Assembly (NCBI GenBank): GCA_963971405.1
Contig: OZ020488.1
Location: 9,551,261 to 9,615,260, forward strand
DNA length: 64,000 bases
DNA from: Psococerastis gibbosa
Taxonomy: Eukaryota; Arthropoda; Insecta; Psocodea; Psocidae
Direction of reading: 5' to 3'
This document shows positions 20,892 through 32,247 of the stretch, one piece after another. The notes beneath the pieces are model-generated. The model made no database searches, had not been told where the DNA came from, and worked only from the letters and a program-made list of their open reading frames with translations. The stretch's first letter is position 1; every line of letters starts with the position of its first letter. The translations under genes and the position numbers were made by a program.

Positions 20892-22075
20892 GAAAAGGCT
20901 TTCACGTTAGATTTTGGAACAGAAGAATTCTCAGAAATATTTCCTTTGTGACAACGAAGTATTGATAACACGTACCTAATTAAATAAATTGTGATTTCAC
21001 ATAATTTCGTAATGGTGACGAAGTACGTTTTTGAAATATATAGCGTTTGTATCTTAGCCTTTTGTCTTGCAATAAGCCACAGTTATATAGTTATAAACGA
21101 TTTCACCAAATTTTATTTTTCAGCCTTTTTTATGTTATGTATGACAACTTGAGGCATATGCGATCGATTACGGACTATGGTCCAGTGGAGAGGAAACGCG
21201 AGGTTGTGTAATAACAGATTCCACTGAATAGGCTACTAAAAGTACATAAAAGGGACATTGTGCTACTTCGATGGCAAGGTGGTAGCGTGCTTGTACTTGT
21301 GCGAGTCTTGACACACCTTGCCGTCGGAGACGTGTCGTAACTCGGTAGAAGTACCTGTAAGGCTACTTAGTGAGGCAATTGAAGGGGTTAATAGGATACT
21401 TTCATTAAATTGTTTATACGCGATATAAACTTTAAAGAACAAAACCAAATATACCCGGCGTCACACGCCAACCGTCCACTCCACTTATTTCAGTTATCAT
21501 GAGGAATATTAAAGCTTGTGGAAACTAAAGTCATAAAATCAGAAGGGCGTCACCGACATTTTTGGAGAAATTGATTTATAATCCGATTTAGTGACCTTGC
21601 CATGAGCACTACCTATGCATATACCCCAAAAAAATCAATTTTGAAAAATAAGATGAACATTTTCGAATATGAGGGCGTATCTGACTGTAGGAAAATAAAC
21701 ATACCGTGCACAGAAACGCAATTATCTCAAAATGTTGTATTTGATGGTACACCCTTCTGACTTTAGTGTGACGACAGTGCTTCTTTTCGGTACTTGACTT
21801 GAAGCAACTGGCAGTCTAACCCATAAGCGTATCCAAAATACAATTACCTACTAATATTTTCGATGGCCTCAATGACTATGTACATAACACGTATTGCCAG
21901 ATATCTAACAGACTTGCCACGGTTATTGGTGGGATTTGGTAATTGTGTGAAGCGGTTATTGGGGTACAGAGAAACACCAGGAGTTGCGAATAACGAAAAG
22001 GGAATTCGTAAACGGGTCCATTCCGACACCTATTCTGCCTAATTAGAAATAATTATTCATGTGAGAGGCTGAAGC

Positions 22076-22112
22076 CAAGTGATTCGGAAGCCACTATAAT
22101 CAGGAGGTCCCC
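22076..22112 (-). repeat. Isolated end of a large foldback element
   Basis: AGTGATTCGGAAGCCACTAT and AATCAGGAGGTCC match the outer end of the 495-bp palindrome at 28370-28864. The rest of the element is not here. Confidence 0.6.
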
Positions 22113-22143
22113 CCATTCACATCAAATCATGTTCAAACACGAA

Positions 22144-22289
22144 GAAGGCCGAGCCCAGGGCGTAGTCTAAGGGGTTCGGACCCCCTCCGAAATTAACGGG
22201 CTTTACGCTGTATAAAATGGGCATTCATTAATCAAATAGGGCCTACGTACGATTTTGGACCCCCCCCCCCAACGACAACCGTTGCCTTG
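22144..22289. mobile_element. hAT-like MITE, GAAGGCCGAGCCCAGG end
   Basis: The 146-bp element has GGTTCGGACCCCCTCC inside the left end and a poly-C tract before the right end GTTGCCTTG. Flanking octamers AACACGAA and AACACAAA differ by one base. It is a relative of 61968-62124. Confidence 0.72.
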
Positions 22290-23038
22290 AACACAAAGGT
22301 AAAGAAAAAATCGTGCAAACGACAGAGATTGCGTTATCTATAAGTTGAGAATCCTTTGAGTGGGTACTGACAAGGTAGATAAAGAAGAACGAGAAGGGGT
22401 TAAAAAAATGTAATGAAAAGTTTCGTACCAAGTTTTATCCAATGTATGGTTCGATTTAATAATGTAATGGCAGGGGGTTTTCACCGGGGGGGGGGGGGGG
22501 GTCATAGCCGACAGTGTCAATATCGGCTTCCACTGATTTCAACCCTATTTTAGGGCAACCAATAACCACCAGAGTGTTTTGGGTCAATGAGGCACATCAT
22601 GTGTTCCAAAAAGGGTCGTAAGGTAAAATTATTATATTACGTTTTATTTTTTAATGTCTTATTCAACCAGATGGAAACCAATTTCTTTTCTATATTTTCT
22701 ATCTTTTCTTTCTTATCTTTATTTTATTTATTAATCACTCAGAAACCGAACTACATGATTTGCTCTAACCGACCTTATGTTTTAACAACGACTTTTGGTC
22801 TGCTGAATAATTTATGTCTATTTGTATTTTTATTTTATTTTTTACTACAAAAGAAACTTGTAACCTGTACCTGACGATAGTTCTTTATAACAAGGACAAT
22901 AGTCTACTTATTTCTTACAGCTTTACAGTTTTACGTTCACCTATTTTTTTATTATTTATAAATACACGGATCTATCTATGTACATGTATTATTCATTCTT
23001 TCAACTATTTTACTGCCCTATATTTCTCTTTGTTGCAG

Positions 23039-23169
23039 TTAGAGGACCAAGTTAGAAATATTTTGCCTAGGGTACCAGTACCTCTACAGGAAGCCACAGT
23101 GAGACTTACTAGTAAAGAAGCAAGACAACGTCCAACAGCACAACTACTTTCTCTAATCAAATTTTTCAG
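23039..23169 (+). CDS. SCYL2: SCYL2 exon: end of the pseudokinase domain
   Basis: Acceptor TTGTTGCAG, then codons for LEDQVRNILPRVPVPLQE, ATVRLTSKEARQRPTAQLLS and IKFF. This is the C-lobe end, matching the family pattern of a helix followed by a Lx(S/N)xxxxxRPxAxxL segment. It ends on two bases (AG), giving Ser with the next exon. The donor is GTTGGT, weaker than the GTAAGT-type donors of most neighbours. An open frame running from 22814 through this exon to 23191 is only partly exon; its upstream half is A/T-rich intron. Confidence 0.87.
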
Positions 23170-23182
23170 GTTGGTATATATA

Positions 23183-23325
23183 AATAAGTAATGACTTTTT
23201 GCTCTAATACTAAACCAACTAGGACCTCCTGCTTTACATGCACTCTAAAGAACCAAGTAAGGGATTTACACCAGTTATAGCTTTCGGGTGAAAGTAAGAG
23301 TCCATGCCAGTGCTCTGGATGTTAT
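23183..23325 (-). repeat. tRNA-derived SINE, degraded
   Basis: It retains AGTAATGACTTTTTG, CCAACTAGGACC, CCTGCTTTACATGC and CTTTCGGGTGAAAGTAAGAG in SINE order on the minus strand, with a large internal loss. Confidence 0.55.
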
Positions 23326-23402
23326 ACTGACTAAATACTGAATTACTACATCTCTTCGTGCTCCAGGGGTGACCAATTTCTACGTTCCATATAAATAAAT
23401 AT

Positions 23403-23611
23403 ATAAAAGTAATGACTTTTTGTCCTATTCTAAGCCAACCTAGCGGAGTTATAGGGCTATAAAGCCCTCTCTTACACTCAACTATGAAGGCTCGGGACCA
23501 CCTGCTTTACATGCCCTCCGAAGCATAGCTAGAAAATGTAGCAAGTGTAGGACTCGAACCGACAACCTTTCAATTGAAAGTCCGAGTCCGTACCACTACT
23601 CAAAATGTCCT
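23403..23611 (-). repeat. tRNA-derived SINE, full length
   Basis: Minus-strand copy: GACTCGAACC is the reversed B box, GTCCGTACCACTACT the reversed head, with GGGCTATAAAGCCCTCTCTT and CTAAGCCAACCTAGCGG in the body. It is close to the 60396 copy. Confidence 0.8.
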
Positions 23612-23997
23612 CTTAAGTTCACCCCAATACTATTACCAAGCGCTCGGTCATTTTCATTTTCTCTTAGAAGACATCATATAGGTACGGGTTATCTCTTTTG
23701 GGTAGATCTTCTATTTAGATATCTTGTTAATTATGGGAAAAGCGTATTCCCTCTATTCTCCGAGTGCATGCAACAAGGGTATGTTCTTAGTTTGAAATAA
23801 CCACTAATAAGTGGATGTGTATACCATCTATACATCGAACTCCCCCGCCACCCTTAATCTATTCTGATTAAAATCATTGCTCACAAACTAAACAGAGGTA
23901 GGCGTCAGGAAAGGTTTGCCGATCCTGTTTTTTTTTTTTTTTTTCAGGAATAACGGCTCCTTAATACACGCTCTTTTAGGAACTAGCTCCTGGCTTA

Positions 23998-24162
23998 GGC
24001 GGGGTTTCCACATACGTCAATCGTCAATGAGAAATGTGAAAATGACGTTTTAGCAGACATTACAGACATACTAAAAATTCTGCTACCACGTCAATTTACG
24101 TCATTTTTACGTCATTTTCACATTTCTCATTGACGATTGACCTATGTGGAAACCCCGCCTTA
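23998..24162. mobile_element. PIF/Harbinger-like foldback MITE, GGCGGGGTTTCC ends
   Basis: GGCGGGGTTTCCACATACGT and ACCTATGTGGAAACCCCGCC are near-perfect inverted ends (one mismatch), with TTA on both sides as a 3-bp duplication. The inner arms carry GTCAATGAGAAATGTGAAAA and its mirror, and the core has CTGCTACCACGTCAATT. TTA duplication and GG ends suggest PIF/Harbinger mobilisation (inference). Confidence 0.8.
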
Positions 24163-24537
24163 GGCTCAATCCCAATACTGGTGCGAATAGTAATCGTGCT
24201 CTTTGCATACACTGTCGGAACCAGTTCGCCAATGGTTAGCTTGGTTGGCTTACGTAAAAATACGTTAAACATATTATCTTAAACACGTGTTACTATTTTT
24301 CCGCGAAGTAAGAAGAAGAACTTGTTTTATGTAAGTGACCGACTGGCGACAATTCCATTTTGCATTGTGTTCCTCAAGAACCTAATATTTTTATATTCGG
24401 GAGCCATTGCAACTAGTTCCTATCTCAAGAGCCGTTCTTAGGAACGACTCCAGTAAAAAGGACCCACCTTGGCACCTCTAGGCGTCAGTCTATTTGAATT
24501 AACATAATTGGTTCTTATATTTGCATTTTTGTTGCAG

Positions 24538-24652
24538 TGATTCCGCGGTGCATGCACTTCAGTTCCTCGATGTTATAAACATGAAAGACCCGTCGCAAAA
24601 AGCTCATTTCTACAGAAATACTCTCAAAGATGCACTTCCATTTATTCCGCGG
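24538..24652 (+). CDS. SCYL2: SCYL2 exon: kinase to HEAT-like region junction
   Basis: Acceptor TTTGTTGCAG. One base completes the Ser left open by the previous exon, then DSAVHALQFLDVINMKDPSQ, KAHFYRNTLKDALPFIPR. The family has the same pattern at this place: an aromatic-rich turn, then a helix ending in an L-P-x-(I/L)P stretch. It ends in phase 0 before GTAAGT. 38 codons. Confidence 0.87.
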
Positions 24653-25403
24653 GTAAGTAAAAAAATGAAACAATGAAAATTTAGCAGCTTATTCATCTTT
24701 GATAGCTTTTCACTGTACTTATACTCCAGCTTGGAAAATTTACGGAAAAACTTTTCCTCTCTTATACGCTTTTTTAAATGGGTTGTGATGTTTTTTCCCT
24801 ACTGGGCAGAAGGTATCCGTTACGTACTGTATATAAAAAAAATTAACTTTTCCATCAAGGTAACTTTATGGAAATATTATAAGACTACTTAAAGTACCTG
24901 TACAGGTAAGTTAGCGTTTTCAATAACAAAGAGCTTAACACTGTTAGTGTTTTCAGCTATACGGTACGGTACTTTATGATGTTAAATTTTCAAAGTTGCT
25001 GAAGCTTATTTCCTAGTTCGTGCTTCATTTATTACACAAAGACGCCTGTAAATTTAGTGGTTTTAATAAAGCCTTCAAAATATAAATTTTACATTGATCG
25101 CGTGAGATGTTATCTACGTATCCGTAATTGAGCGAAGAGGAAGGCGCAGAATCGAGAGAGCTGGAGTATGATAAGCAGGGAGTTGCCACCAGCCAATTAT
25201 TGAGATTGTGACCTCAGAAGAAGAAAAGTGCGAAAAAAAGGGTTGAAGAATTCGGTTCAGGGAGCTGCTACCAACCAATCGTTGTGATTACGACTTCAGA
25301 AGAAGATTAAAGCGAAGAAGTTTTTGAAGAATTCAGTTCAGGGAGTTGCTGCCAACCAATCCCTTTCGGCTCTGGCCGATCAGAAGTAGGGAGATTCCAC
25401 AGA

Positions 25404-26054
25404 CAGTGGCGTAGCCAGATTTTTTTTTTAGGGGGTCCAGTTTTCTTGCAACATCAACACATAAAGTTTGCCCGTTTACGGATTACGATAGGTTTTCGAA
25501 TGGGGTGGTATTTGATTTGGCGCTCCCCCTCCCCTCTTTTAATTAGGGGCATGATCTTAATTTCACCCGAAGGGGGCTGAAGGGGGGAATGTTTTTGAAA
25601 AAAAAATAGGCCTGAAATTGTGGAGTTTTACACATTGTAACCTATTCTAATAACGTTTAAGTGTTACAGCCGAAGAATAGTAGACCTACTGCAAGAAAGG
25701 GGGCCCGGGGGTCTCCCCCGGGGGAATTATTTTGTAAAAGAATAGGCCCAAAATAGTGGAATTTACGCACTTAGAAAGCAGTTATTCTCATGTTTTACAT
25801 ATGAAGAATATTACAATTTACAGCTAAGAAGGGTCTCCCCCGGGGAAGGTTTTTGAAAAATATAGGCCTGAAATAATTTGTCGGCAAAAAAAATTTGATT
25901 TTTCAGACGATAACATTATTAACAAAACTGGAAACAAGGGGACCGTGGTTTCCCGGGGAATTTTTTGAATAAATATCTGAAATATTTTCTGTTTTGCTAA
26001 ATTTTGGGGGGGGGGTCCGAACCCCTCTGACCGCCCCCCTTGGCTATGCCACTG
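25404..26054. mobile_element. hAT-like element, CAGTGGCGTAGCCAG ends
   Basis: The 651-bp element has CAGTGGCGTAGCCAGAT mirrored by TTGGCTATGCCACTG, with flanking octamers TCCACAGA and TCCGCAGA (one mismatch). It contains near-tandem segments with GGGGGTCTCCCCCGGGGG and ATAGGCCTGAAAT like those in 18246-18988, and poly-G near the right end. No transposase frame. Confidence 0.82.
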
Positions 26055-26785
26055 TCCGCAGACCCTGGTTTTCCTCTACGCTATGTGTGTAATAACAAAT
26101 AAAAAATACTTCATTATTTTCCCGACCACAACATCAACCCACAAAACACTTTTGTGTTCCAAATTTCGAACCACAATGCCGACTATGAAATTTTTGTTTA
26201 TCGAATTATTTTCACTTTGACTGGATGCCATCTTAAAATGGTTGATTTGTCGTAAAAAGTGGTTAATACCATTATCGTAGATAATAATACGAACTTTCAG
26301 TCAGATTTCAATTCATTCATCTGCGACCAATATTAACTGAGATATGAATTATGCAAGGTTTCAATAGGCCGCCATCTTGTAACTAAATAGTGGATCTAGC
26401 TGGTTAACAAACTCGATCAAGACATTTGTATGATCAATTTTTGTGCCAAGTTTCCTCAAAATCGGATAATATTTACGGAAGTTAGAGTGTTTCCTAAAAT
26501 CGATATACTGTACATATAAATATGTATATGCATAATATAACATTTCGAACGGAGGGTGGTTTTAGGCTCAGGGGGTCATGAAATGAAAAGTTGTGGATAA
26601 ATTTTCCGAAAGTCGAACATTGGTCGCCATCTCAATAGGTGGATGAATCTCCATGAAAAAAGGGGAAATGTTTGAAGAATTCAGTTATTTCAAGTATAGA
26701 ATTGTGGAAACTCCCCTACTTCTTGTTGGAATCAGACTTGCAGCAACTCGTCAAAGTGAGCAATCTGAACGCTGTGGGTCTTTTT

Positions 26786-26950
26786 CAGGGACAGATCCAG
26801 CCCATATTTAGGGAGGGGGGGGGGTAGTTGTTGAGGGTCAAAATAGGCAAGATATATTATGTAGGATCAATTAAATCAGTGGTTAATAAATTAACTTACA
26901 ATATATTTACTAAATTTGGGGGGGGGGGGGCAGATCCGCCCATGATCCTG
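26786..26950. mobile_element. hAT-like MITE, CAGGGACAGATCCAGCCC end
   Basis: Poly-G tracts lie just inside both ends, with CAGATCCGCCCATGATCCTG on the right. The interior (TTGAGGGTCAAAATAGG, ATGTAGGATCAA, AATATATTTACTAAATTTGG) matches 30427-30598 in reverse. No clear target duplication. Confidence 0.65.
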
Positions 26951-27542
26951 TTGCCACAATATGTTCGATGGTCTCAATAACCGTGGACATGATAGAGACT
27001 ACCAAAAAACTTGTCAGAGTATGTAAAACGCATTGACACTTTAACGGGTTTGATAAGGGTTGGTTAGTTAGTAAGTTACTGATTGGCTACGCTACGGGGG
27101 TGAATGATCCCCCCAAACTATAGCGAAATTTGATAGCCTACTCTTACACATATTTTACTATTTCAAGGCACCCAAATATTTTACTAGGTTGACTAGGTCT
27201 TCGTTTTGTAACAAAATTCAAAAGATTATGTAGGTACTGTAATAGAGCGCAAAATGTATTTTCAGTCAAAAGATAAAAACATATTGTGAGAAAAATTCTG
27301 TACAATACAGCACAAACCGCTATAAGACTTGCAACATGATTGTCTAGAGAGAGAATAGCTTAGAGGTTTTAACTGCGTACAATAGCATAGAAATAATTGA
27401 CAATGTAGTCATTACGGTACAAAGTTGCCAGCATCAAGTGAAAATCAGAGTTACCCACTAAGTGTTTTAATGTACAAAGACGATTTTCATATGAAAGATC
27501 GATTATGGAGCCTTTAAATTAGCAATAATCCTCATCTACATT

Positions 27543-27675
27543 CATAGACGGATTCAGGGGTAGTTGCCCCTCCCCCCCCCCCCCCCGTAAGATGTAGTAA
27601 ATCTGTTTTAAGTGAATTTATTACGTTTTAATTTTATCGATACCAGTATGTTTGATCTATTTTGATCCGTCCCTG
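27543..27675. mobile_element. hAT-like MITE with perfect 8-bp duplication
   Basis: The 133-bp element runs from CATAGACGGATTCAGGGG, with poly-C, to TTTGATCCGTCCCTG. TCTACATT flanks it exactly on both sides (27535-27542 and 27676-27683). Confidence 0.82.
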
Positions 27676-27698
27676 TCTACATTTTGTTATAATACATG

Positions 27699-27873
27699 CA
27701 AGACCGTAGTCAGGATTTATTTCGGTGTGGGGAGGGTTTCATAAATGTAATTGAATTGCATATTTCATAGTGTTTTTTATTACTCCTCTCAAAATCCGAT
27801 TCTAAAATCCGATTCTATCTAGTATCAAGCCATCTCATCGGGGGGGGGGGGGGGGGCCTTGGTTACGGCCTTG
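27699..27873. mobile_element. hAT-like MITE, CAAGACCGTAGTCAGG end
   Basis: Right end CCTTGGTTACGGCCTTG mirrors the left with a few mismatches, and a 17-base poly-G run sits just inside it. Perfect duplication AATACATG (27691-27698 and 27874-27881). Confidence 0.84.
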
Positions 27874-28369
27874 AATACATGTGGCCTTCATAGCACTAAC
27901 ACCAATTGACTATAGTGTTATTCAACTCCTTCCTGGGGCTACAAATTAAATTCTATAATTGTGGTCATTCCATGTTGGAAAGTAGTATCCTGCATAAAAC
28001 CATAACTGCCCATGCTTTTTATCTGTCTGTCCTAATGTAACTGCAAAGGCTTTCATGGCCGGAGTCATATGAAGAGCCAAATGCTACGGAGCCACCAAGG
28101 TACAACCTTCGAAGTCTACGCAGCGCCACTGAAGATGTCGACCGCAGCTGTTGACGAAAAGTTTGGAAGTTCACTTTCATGCTAACCAGAACCCATCAGC
28201 CCGCATTCTACTGGTTCTTCGTGTACCTGTCCTTTTTTTTCCCAAACACCTGCTTTCAGCATTTCTGCTTTAAGCAACCCTGTCAGCCTGGCGGGGGAAG
28301 TGAGTCTGTTTAATAACTTGAGGCACCCTACGGGCAGACTCGTTCACCTCGGGGAGAAGGGGAGTTGAC

Positions 28370-28864
28370 TGACAGGGTGGTCCTCCTGATTATAATGGAT
28401 TCCGAACCACTTGGGGAACATGGTAAAGTCACACGATTAATTCGAAGGTGACCAGGACTCGCCACGCACGTAGACTAACTGGTATATAGTCTCAGCGCGT
28501 TATCATGTCGCACCATATGTTCCCCTGCCAACGCTGTACACACTACCAAGTTTGACGCAGTTTGGAACATGCTCTGCTCTCATGGATTCAACTAGGTAAG
28601 GCTTTTGGCAAATGTCTGTCCAATTATTGTTGACATATCGACGATTGATATTATTATAAGGTTTTTCCGCCGGCCGCCTTACCAAGTTGAATCCAGCGGA
28701 CCAGAGCAGGTTCAAAGATGCAGATAACTTGGTCGTGAGCACAGTGCCGGTAGGGAAACATGGTAGGACTTGTCCTGGTCACCTCCGAACTAATCGTGTG
28801 ACTTCACTGTGTTTCCCAAGTGGTTCGGAATCCACTATAATCAGGAGGTCCACTGTCCTATGGG
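28370..28864. mobile_element. Large foldback element (495 bp palindrome)
   Basis: The left arm has GGTCCTCCTGATTATAATGG, ATTCCGAACCACTTGGGG and AGTCACACGATTAATTCG; the right arm has the mirror (CCAAGTGGTTCGGAATCC, ACTATAATCAGGAGGTCC). The arms stay complementary, with mismatches, nearly to the centre around 28640 (GATTCAACTAGGTAAGGC and GCCTTACCAAGTTGAATC). A lone end occurs at 22076-22112. Short frames on both strands follow from the symmetry. Confidence 0.8.
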
Positions 28865-29315
28865 CCCACACCGTGGCCTGGGACTGTGTCCATGTCCAAC
28901 CATAAGGTTTTTCCTCCTCAGATTGTCCCTTAACAGTGTTAAACTGGTGGAGTAAACGACAAATGTACCTTTACTCTATGGTTAAAAAGTAAAGTGATCG
29001 TCATTATTTCCGGATTTTAGACCCTATTATGTGAGCACAAAGGACTGTTGGTTCTTTGTTATCAGGAAACGCTTATCGAATAATGGGAATTTTCCGGAAA
29101 ATAACTTCATCAACGTTTGAAAATAATTTGTCAAATACCTGGCATTCTGTAGTAAGTACTTACGATATATTATGGTTATTTTACCATATAGGAACTCAAT
29201 AAAAGAAACTTAATGATTAATTTATACAATATGATAAAATACAATGTAAGCATAGTTTATCCTAATGGCATCTTACAGCCGCTCTCTTTCTCTCTTCTTC
29301 TCAATCTTCTCCTTT

Positions 29316-29457
29316 GGCGGGGTTTCCACATACGTCAATGATCAATGGTAAATGTGGTATTGACGTTTTAGCAGACATTACAGACATACTAAAAATGTCT
29401 GCTACCACGTCAAAACCATGTTTACCATTGACTATTGGCGTATGTGGAAACCCCGCC
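29316..29457. mobile_element. PIF/Harbinger-like foldback MITE, GGCGGGGTTTCC ends
   Basis: GGCGGGGTTTCCACATACGT is mirrored by GCGTATGTGGAAACCCCGCC, and the inner arms by CAATGGTAAATG and its reverse. The core AAAAATGTCTGCTACCACGT is shared with 3632 and 44896. TTT flanks both ends. Confidence 0.82.
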
Positions 29458-30426
29458 TTTGGGAATCGCATCGGAATAGCCTTCTAAGTCACCGTTACAA
29501 GTCTTTTATCCCTTCAGGGAGCCTAACCATCAGTAGTATACAAGATATGTAACTAGCGCTCTGATTGGCCAATAATGACGCACAATTGATTACAGCAGGC
29601 TATATAGGTTGAGCCCCTACACCTCCATATGATTTGCTTGCGGAAGCAGGGACCAATATAGAAAGCCCGCCATATTTTGGCCTCACATTTTCGCGCCAAA
29701 TGAAACTCAATAGTTATCTTATGGTACCTAACTCAAGATTTTTAAAACTAAACAAAATGTGTCTTTATTAAATACTTAGGCTGTCTAACTTAACTATTTT
29801 GATAAATATGCTTTCCCAAAATAGCTGAAAATTATGTGGATTAAAAAGAAACAATAGCATCAAATAAGGTCTATCATCCAAAACAGTAACTGTACCCTAT
29901 GAAATTTCAAATGTAGCAAATGCAAAATTAAATGAGGGCTATAGACAATAATAAGGGCAACAAAAAGGCATTTTCTCTTCGTTTTTAAATAAAATACAGA
30001 ATACTCCCTGCTGTGAGCCCAAAAATGGCGGAAATCAAATGACCATGCGACACTAGCGCCAATGGTACTTCTAGTATATTATATTAGAAGTTCTTTGATA
30101 TAGGTACACTGGTACACACGAGTACTACCTTAACCTACCTACGCATTTTCAGAGCAATAAGGGTTCTATATTATGGGTAATTAATACAATCGAGCACAGG
30201 AGGGATCCGGGAGTCTCCTCCGGGAGAAAATTTGTGAAAAATAGGACTGAAATAGTGGGGTTTTGCGCATTTTGAGGCCCCTGACGGGGGGGGGGGGGCT
30301 ATAGCCCCCATAGCCCCTCCCCCGTAGATCCGCACCTGTGTACACTGTAATTATTTAGCAAGGTGTCCGGATCCCCTTTACCCCCCCCCCTGGCTACGGC
30401 CTTGGGCCTACCTACCTACCTCGACT

Positions 30427-30598
30427 CAAGGATGGATACAGGGGGGGGGGGGTAGGGTAGCTGCCCCCCCCCAAATTTGGTAAATCTATTGTAAATTAAG
30501 TTATTATGCTCTAATTTAGTTGATCCTACATAAGTTTTTCCTATTTTGACCCTCAGCTACCCCCCCCCCCCCAAAAAAATGGGCTGGATCCGTCCCTG
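30427..30598. mobile_element. hAT-like MITE with perfect 8-bp duplication
   Basis: The 172-bp element runs from CAAGGATGGATACAG to GGCTGGATCCGTCCCTG, with poly-G and poly-C tracts inside each end. CCTCGACT is repeated exactly at 30419-30426 and 30599-30606. Confidence 0.84.
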
Positions 30599-30732
30599 CC
30601 TCGACTTAGGGACCCAATTCACCATCACCGTTTATAATGAGCATTGTCGCGGTGAACATATGGTGAACTGTATGGAGTACGTACATTATTGTTCATATTG
30701 TAGGACCGCTTCCATTTTTTTTTTTGTTGCAG

Positions 30733-30878
30733 AAATTATGGTATCAGCATGTCTGGCCTTGTTTACAACAGGAAATGAAAACGCAAGAAGTTTTAGCCGC
30801 AGTTCTACAGCCTATTATTTTTCTTATTCAAGAGAGCTCTCTAGAAGAATATGAATCAATTATTTCACCTGCCTTTCG
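30733..30878 (+). CDS. SCYL2: SCYL2 exon: first HEAT-like helices
   Basis: Acceptor TTTTTGTTGCAG, then KLWYQHVWPCLQQEMKTQEV, LAAVLQPIIFLIQESSLEEY and ESIISPAF, ending on two bases of an Arg codon before GTAAGT. The segment ending PCL, the hydrophobic VLQPIIFLI helix and the acidic EEY followed by ISPAF are the expected SCYL2 sequence at this point. An overlapping 102-aa frame (30546-30854) uses another frame and is a shadow. Confidence 0.88.
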
Positions 30879-32175
30879 GTAAGTTCGCTATCTTCTTCTT
30901 TTTCTTCGAATGCCTGTTTTGTCGGAGACTGACGATTATCACAGCAATTGTATTAATCATTAAACAAGTCAACACAAAGATACAGTACCTACTGTACTGT
31001 ACTACCAATAGATGGCAGTCCCGAGCAGGATTCCTTACACAGACTTTTCAAGTGATGGTGATAGAATTAGAACTTAGTGAAAGTAGGTGGGAGCGGACAC
31101 AATAAAATTTAAGTTCATAACTTGGAGGAAAACTAATAAAACTCATTATATTTCTCTAATTATAAAAACTAGCAGTGAGTACCAAAGTTGCGCCCCTTCA
31201 GCAGTTCGGTGCTCTGCCCCGCGCCCCCTATGGCAGCCAGCCTCTTGGAAGTATCTAGCACCCAAGTAGACTAGTTCCGGCTGGTTCTAGTATGTACAGG
31301 GATCTTAAAGTTATCCCTGTACCATAGGCATGAGCATCTCCCAACCTAGGCATGGTCAGTGCCGGATGAACCCATGGGCACAGACCCCCCCCCCAGAAAT
31401 GCCTAAAATTCCGGCCCCCCAGAATGAGTTTTTTTAGATAAAAATATAAAAAAAATTAAAAGTTTTGAAATTGGCGGGAAATTGTGTGTTCAAAAATTGC
31501 CTCATACATTTTTCCCAATTATATTAATTGCTTATAATTTATAATATATTAATAATATATTCATTTATAAACCTTATTCCTCTCAAAATGCGTAGAATAC
31601 CAATATTTCAGACCTATTTTTAAAAAACTTTTACCCGAAGGAGACCTAGTTCACAATAATATTAATTCCCTGTAATATATAAATAATAATATATAATTTA
31701 TTGCATTCAAAATGTGTAAAACCTCAGTATTTCAGCCTTATTTTTCAAATGCCATGCCGCATGGTGCCAGACATCTTCTGAACAGCATTAAGGGAAAAAC
31801 ATTAGGTACCCGTAACCCAAGGGCGACGCCAGAGAGGGGCAGGGAGGCCACTGCCCCCCCCCTAGACCATCAGCTGCCCCCCCCCCCCTAGAGCCCCTAG
31901 TACTACTATTACATGCTAAGCTACAATATAATCATTCTTTTACGTTGTGACCTACCTCGCCTCAATCATAACCAGCAGGGCGAAAACGCTACTACCGCGA
32001 ATGTTGCTCACTACAAAATGCCCAATTGAGATTGGCCATCCAAGTAAGAAGATCCTCTATCAATCCTCTAAATAATTTACGAATCCTCTTGCCAAGGCAG
32101 TTTTTTATGCGGTAGGGTATATTTTTATGGATGCAGAGAAAGGGTGTGGAGGCAGGCGTGAGTATGTTTATTATG

Positions 32176-32247
32176 CAAAATGTTCGGAACTGCGACAGCA
32201 GGTGGAAGACAGATTGAAGCACAGTGTTGTCGCAGTTTCGAACATTT
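32176..32247. repeat. Small inverted-repeat element
   Basis: AAAATGTTCGGAACTGCGAC and TGTCGCAGTTTCGAACATTT are inverted arms around about 30 bases. It looks like a solitary short foldback. Confidence 0.65.

Larger units (their letters stand above)
2525..23038 (+). other. Giant SCYL2 intron (20.5 kb), transposon-filled
   Basis: GT at 2525 and AG at 23037-23038 bound this intron inside the kinase domain. A 6.3-kb antisense BEL/Pao element (6953-13256), SINEs, hAT-like MITEs, foldback elements and CAGA-type repeats account for roughly half of it. Stretches where I see nothing definite: 3060-3630, 3785-4275, 4865-5560, 6565-6950, 13610-16195 (only poly-C tracts near 14110 and 15433, each with an isolated MITE-like end), 17235-18095, 19350-20540 and 20895-22070. 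The open frames in them are short and unrecognised. Confidence 0.8.
23170..24537 (+). other. SCYL2 intron with two SINEs and a foldback MITE
   Basis: Besides the SINE copies (23183-23325, 23403-23611) and the GGCGGGG foldback (23998-24162), I see only unassigned intron DNA and a T run at about 23929-23944. Confidence 0.8.
24653..30732 (+). other. SCYL2 intron (6.1 kb), MITE-rich
   Basis: Recognised contents are MITEs at 25404, 26786, 27543, 27699, 29316 and 30427 and the palindrome at 28370. Stretches 24660-25395, 26065-26780, 26955-27530, 27885-28365, 28870-29310 and 29460-30420 hold nothing I can name apart from a GGGAGTCTCCTCCGGGAG fragment near 30210 and poly-G at 30285 that echo the hAT-like elements. 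The short frames near 28503-28905 are formed by the palindrome. Confidence 0.8.

Noticed and set aside
22587..23191. Two Phe/Leu/Tyr-rich + strand frames that could be read as membrane proteins
   Set aside because: A/T-rich intron sequence. The second overlaps the SCYL2 exon at 23039, and only the part after the acceptor is coding.
30546..30854. 102-aa frame overlapping the SCYL2 exon at 30733
   Set aside because: It uses a different frame from the exon and starts inside the poly-C tract of a MITE.
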